Notes under the pieces: generated by a model
Seen by the model: the letters and a program-made list of their open reading frames with translations, nothing else
The model's database searches: none
What the model was told of the DNA's origin: nothing
In this document: piece by piece, positions 62,501 to 64,000 of the stretch
Layout: each line of letters opens with the position of its first letter
How positions within the stretch are numbered: the stretch's first letter is position 1
Translations under genes and position numbers: made by a program
Assembly (NCBI RefSeq): GCF_022533585.1
Contig: NZ_CP092827.1
Coordinates: 3,512,001-3,576,000, forward strand
DNA length: 64,000 nt
Direction: 5' to 3'
Origin: Pseudomonas sp. LS.1a
GTDB lineage: Bacteria; Pseudomonadota; Gammaproteobacteria; Pseudomonadales; Pseudomonadaceae

Positions 62501-62594
62501 TCTTCAGCCACTCCTCGATCGTCATACGGCGGTCGGTCTTCCAGGTGCCGAGCGGCGCCGTGTTGCTCAGCTTGTTCGGATAAAATTCGATCAT
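59541..62594 (-). CDS. J-like central tail-tip / host-specificity protein
   Basis: 1017 residues from the ATG at 62594, which overlaps the NlpC gene's stop (ATGA). The N-terminus 'MIEFYPNKLSNTAPLGTWKTDRRMTIEEWLKSQ' and the region 'LGDPVRQIAGHQRVYPSYLTQPRR' are typical of Pseudomonas siphophage J-type proteins. The middle (residues ~660-900) has the 'VTLPYPMRAEARVRKLYKDRPGRINDEA' and 'VKDMVNNALACGFGELVTF' features of lambda-J/gp27-hub proteins. It lies at the tail tip, contacts the cell and starts DNA injection. Confidence 0.85.
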   Translation of the reverse strand: MIEFYPNKLSNTAPLGTWKTDRRMTIEEWLKSQAQSYERRESPPFSVVLNDEIIGQHLWHKVKFKPSDLLQIYREPKGLEQAFMAVTLFAGVKAVSKLLMPKMPGMPSSAGTQQGDPLTEASAKGNKVKLGDPVRQIAGHQRVYPSYLTQPRRAFLAPRDQRVEMLLYIGEGEYEVPLAKVKVGETPLISLGADATFTIYPPGADLSADPAHINWFNAPEVGASSSGSAGLELTMATDLTRSATASAYQFVGDTISVPDGSGQFPADWSNGIIVRVLAPYTYTVIDGGAGRDIVRGPLDMLNPTPGMLIEVAGANAGLYVVHSYTPYSPEVPANPGTASTLTGAAAPTRYDFDVTPLSFTLFRGATSYPITLNTATTNLSGLVSALNTLFSGKPFQAQVSGSVLRIVELTPFAGQAITATGASTILGSSPVGVTGTATTSAIPEQPAEMTLDYDGGSPVVGLALGQGLATIGPRGLRYRITAFSTSLLEVERLTASGSTDTGWPGFNAMQTVNGLITLDASNLQGGYRGPFACCPENEKVTMLEWSVTYANGLAGIGREGQIYEIPTYYVFEYRDMDVAGAWTVIELMKTGGSLDAQGFTDRVTLPYPMRAEARVRKLYKDRPGRINDEARDDATWTDLRGRMQNSPTSYPGLTVMTCNIRGGDRLSAQSESQVSGEATRILPLMEGGKGPTRDIVPYCIHQLKQRGYTDDDLDLPEWQAFHEICVARGDTYDETLDATITVKDMVNNALACGFGELVTFRGLLRPVRDSARAAFDVTYGPKTQTYSPQNMTKMLKISGAMPSINDFDGVDVEYFSSTTWAWETVECRWPGDMGNKVEKIKMPGISDRTRAWRIGMRRRGHQKFRTDVYTWETEMDGSNSGYLSFAAVADDRPKGCQSAILLAFEVTGAGTLLTSSEPLDFSAGGEHRIGVRKLDGTLSGPWTATQVDQYAVRVDALDFTPVVDGPLEPPHILFGPATRWAYPTLITSSDPANGNVAMKGMPYDARVYTYDDQSPPA

Positions 62595-62968
62595 CGGTAA
62601 TACACCACCCTCGGGTGAGCGGCTTCGAACTCGCCAGTCGTCCGGAGGCAGGCGCCGCCGGGGTTTGTGTCCAGCACCTTCAGGCGCCCTTCGCTTTCCA
62701 CCACCACGCCGACATGCAGGCACAGCGCGCCGCGGAACACGGCAGCAATGGCGCCTGGCTCTGGGGCGCACTCCTCCATGCCCTGGCGAAGTTCGTGGTA
62801 GGCGGCGGTATTGGCCTTTGGCTTGCTCTTGCCAACGGCGCCCAGGCTGGGCAGCAGCGGCAGGCCGAACACCTCATGACGCACGGTGATGCACAGCCCC
62901 CAGCAATCGAAGGCAATAGGCCCCCGAGCACCCTCGCGATACGGGGCGCGCATGAATTTTTCGATCAT
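62591..62968 (-). CDS. NlpC/P60 tail-assembly peptidase (gpK-like)
   Basis: 125 residues. The catalytic Cys is in 'AFDCWGLCI' and the His in 'LCLHVGVVVESEGR', matching the NlpC/P60 cysteine-peptidase pair. In lambda-type phages this protein (K) is a tail-tip component that cuts peptidoglycan cross-links during entry. Two nt upstream is the DUF1833 gene, and it overlaps the J-like gene by 4 nt. Confidence 0.88.
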   Translation of the reverse strand: MIEKFMRAPYREGARGPIAFDCWGLCITVRHEVFGLPLLPSLGAVGKSKPKANTAAYHELRQGMEECAPEPGAIAAVFRGALCLHVGVVVESEGRLKVLDTNPGGACLRTTGEFEAAHPRVVYYR

Positions 62969-62970
62969 GG

Positions 62971-63450
62971 TCAGATGTACTTCAGGCCAGGTGCCAGGGA
63001 TGTGGTCAGGATGGTGCGGAGGCCGTTGGTGTTGAGCAGGTCGAAGAAGCCGGCGGTTAGCTTCGCCACGTTGTCTTCATACTCCCGGCTGAGCAGCGTC
63101 ATGCGGCACCGCTCTTGTGGGAACGACAGGTCTTCGGCCAGGTATCGGCGGAAGGTGATGATGAATCGGTCGCCGGCCGCCTTGGCCTCCTCAACGACCT
63201 CCTGCACCTCGCCAGTCACGTTGTCCAGGCCAAGCACCAGGTTCTGGAACGCGCTGTTGTCGTTCTTGGGCAAGGCCAGGTCCATGGCCATCGCGATGAA
63301 GGTAAGCGTGCGGCCGTCTTCGGTCGTGCACACCCGGTCTTCCCAGCCCGAGCAGTACAGGTGGGAGACGGTGCCACCTTCCTTCCTGGCTTCGATGGTG
63401 TCGACCAGTTCGCCCCTGCCCGAGGCATAGCACTCCTCGATCAGGCTCAT
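62971..63450 (-). CDS. DUF1833-like phage tail-tip protein
   Basis: 159 residues from the ATG at 63450, overlapping the upstream stop as ATGA. The 'MSLIEECYASGRGELVDTIEA...FIAMAMDLALPKNDNSAFQNLVLGLDNV' start and 'LLSREYEDNVAKLTAGFFDLLN' end fit the DUF1833 family, which lies just before the NlpC gene in Pseudomonas siphophages, in the position of lambda L/M. Probably a tail-tip structural protein. Confidence 0.8.
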   Translation of the reverse strand: MSLIEECYASGRGELVDTIEARKEGGTVSHLYCSGWEDRVCTTEDGRTLTFIAMAMDLALPKNDNSAFQNLVLGLDNVTGEVQEVVEEAKAAGDRFIITFRRYLAEDLSFPQERCRMTLLSREYEDNVAKLTAGFFDLLNTNGLRTILTTSLAPGLKYI

Positions 63451-63917
63451 CCGAAGTACCTCGTGTACCACTTGTCCAGGCTGCCGGACAGCTGAGTGTT
63501 GAACTGGTCGAGCGGTATGCCCATGGCCGCACTAAGGTACTGGTCCTCGGTGTAGACAGGGCGCTTCTTGAACTCCAAGCGAGCAGAGAACCGCCAGCGC
63601 TTGATCTGAGCCAGTTCCCCGCCGACGGGGATGCTCTTGAAGTGGACCAGGTGCACCTGCATACCAAGTGGAGTCTGAAGCGGCATCTCGAACCACTCGA
63701 CGCCAAGGTTCAGAGCCCAGGTATACCAACCCTCGAAGAGGGCGGCCTCCTCCTGACTGAAGTTGAATGTGAACTGAGCGGAGGTCGGCGGATTGCTGGT
63801 TAATTTCCGGTACCGCGTGCGCCCGGTGACCATCGGCGTAGCCCGCATCGGATCAACCGTGCTCAGGCCATACCCCTCCTGCAGAGGAAGTGGCAATTCT
63901 GCCGGGTATTGAATCAT
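63447..63917 (-). CDS. Phage tail-tip protein of unknown family
   Basis: 156 residues. 'MIQYPAELPLPLQEGYGLSTVDPMRATPMVTGRTRYRKLTSNPPTSAQFTFNFSQEEAALFEGWY' is typical of small tail proteins upstream of DUF1833 genes in Pseudomonas prophages. It may be the counterpart of lambda M. It overlaps the next gene (ATGA). Function is inferred from order only. Confidence 0.75.
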   Translation of the reverse strand: MIQYPAELPLPLQEGYGLSTVDPMRATPMVTGRTRYRKLTSNPPTSAQFTFNFSQEEAALFEGWYTWALNLGVEWFEMPLQTPLGMQVHLVHFKSIPVGGELAQIKRWRFSARLEFKKRPVYTEDQYLSAAMGIPLDQFNTQLSGSLDKWYTRYFG

Positions 63918-63944
63918 TGCCGTTCCTCAGCTGAGGTTTGCGTT

Positions 63945-64000
63945 TTAGGTGAGAGGGCTGAGGCCCAGCGCTTCCTCGATGCGGGCGAGTCGCCGCTGCA
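63945..64000 (-). CDS. C-terminal end of an upstream tail protein (5' end outside window)
   Basis: The last 18 codons read ..QRRLARIEEALGLSPLT-stop, on the same strand as the tail genes and ending 27 nt before the next ATG. By gene order this could be the tape-measure protein or a small gene after it. Too short to name. Confidence 0.55.
   Translation of the reverse strand, partial: QRRLARIEEALGLSPLT

Overview
The window is a high-GC Pseudomonas chromosome, most like the P. putida group. The signs are paired REP elements with the 'gtgggagcggg...cccgctcccac' ends, small Pseudomonas-only families (DUF3077, DUF6124) and many LysR regulators. No species assignment was tested.

Region 1 (1-7.5 kb) is ordinary core or soft-core: a truncated MFS permease, two LysR regulators, an MFS efflux pump divergent from its regulator, a glutathione S-transferase, a DUF1543 protein and a cytosolic 5'-nucleotidase. 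Region 2 (7.5-17.6 kb) holds the most interesting chromosomal locus, a minus-strand cluster of seven genes. It ends in a ZorA-like MotA/ExbB-type channel with a long repeat-bearing cytoplasmic tail and a ZorB-like OmpA/MotB partner. These are preceded by a helical protein, an AAA+ ATPase, a coiled-coil-like protein, a YaaW-family protein fused to a zinc ribbon, and an unknown protein. None of the Zorya effectors (ZorC-G) is recognisable, so it may be an undescribed energised-motor system. Two unknown plus-strand genes follow.

Region 3 (17.6-25.3 kb) carries metY, a GNAT acetyltransferase, a LysE exporter with a divergent Lrp regulator, an amino-acid permease, and a PhyH dioxygenase with a divergent LysR gene and a clear three-half-site operator. 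Region 4 (25.3-38.2 kb) is accessory: a one-HKD PLD-like nuclease, an 8-bp tandem repeat, a complete His-Xaa-Ser peptide-modification operon (hxsDBCA), two UDG-like proteins, a glutaminase, a GAF-GGDEF cyclase, an NYN RNase, an HD hydrolase, a JAMM peptidase-like protein, and a small DUF6124 gene behind a strongly structured leader RNA.

Region 5 (38.3-52.3 kb) is a defence island. An IS110-family element with a candidate bridge RNA lies beside a REP. A tightly overlapping five-gene operon follows (Z1 ATPase, PD-(D/E)XK nuclease, MORC/MutL-like GHKL ATPase, an unknown protein, a DUF6339-like protein). Then comes a complete EcoRII-type CCWGG restriction-modification set (Dcm-like methylase, Vsr, EcoRII-like endonuclease) with a LexA box in front of the methylase, and an HNH endonuclease.

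Region 6 (52.6 kb to the end) is a siphophage-like prophage. It begins at a tRNA-Pro(GGG) 3' fragment that keeps its own terminator. It contains small early or accessory genes with a LexA box, a spanin pair with Rz1 embedded in Rz, a lambda R-like endolysin, an OatA-like acyltransferase, a tail fibre, a J-like tip protein and tail-tip assembly genes. It runs off the right edge, and the integrase is not in the window.
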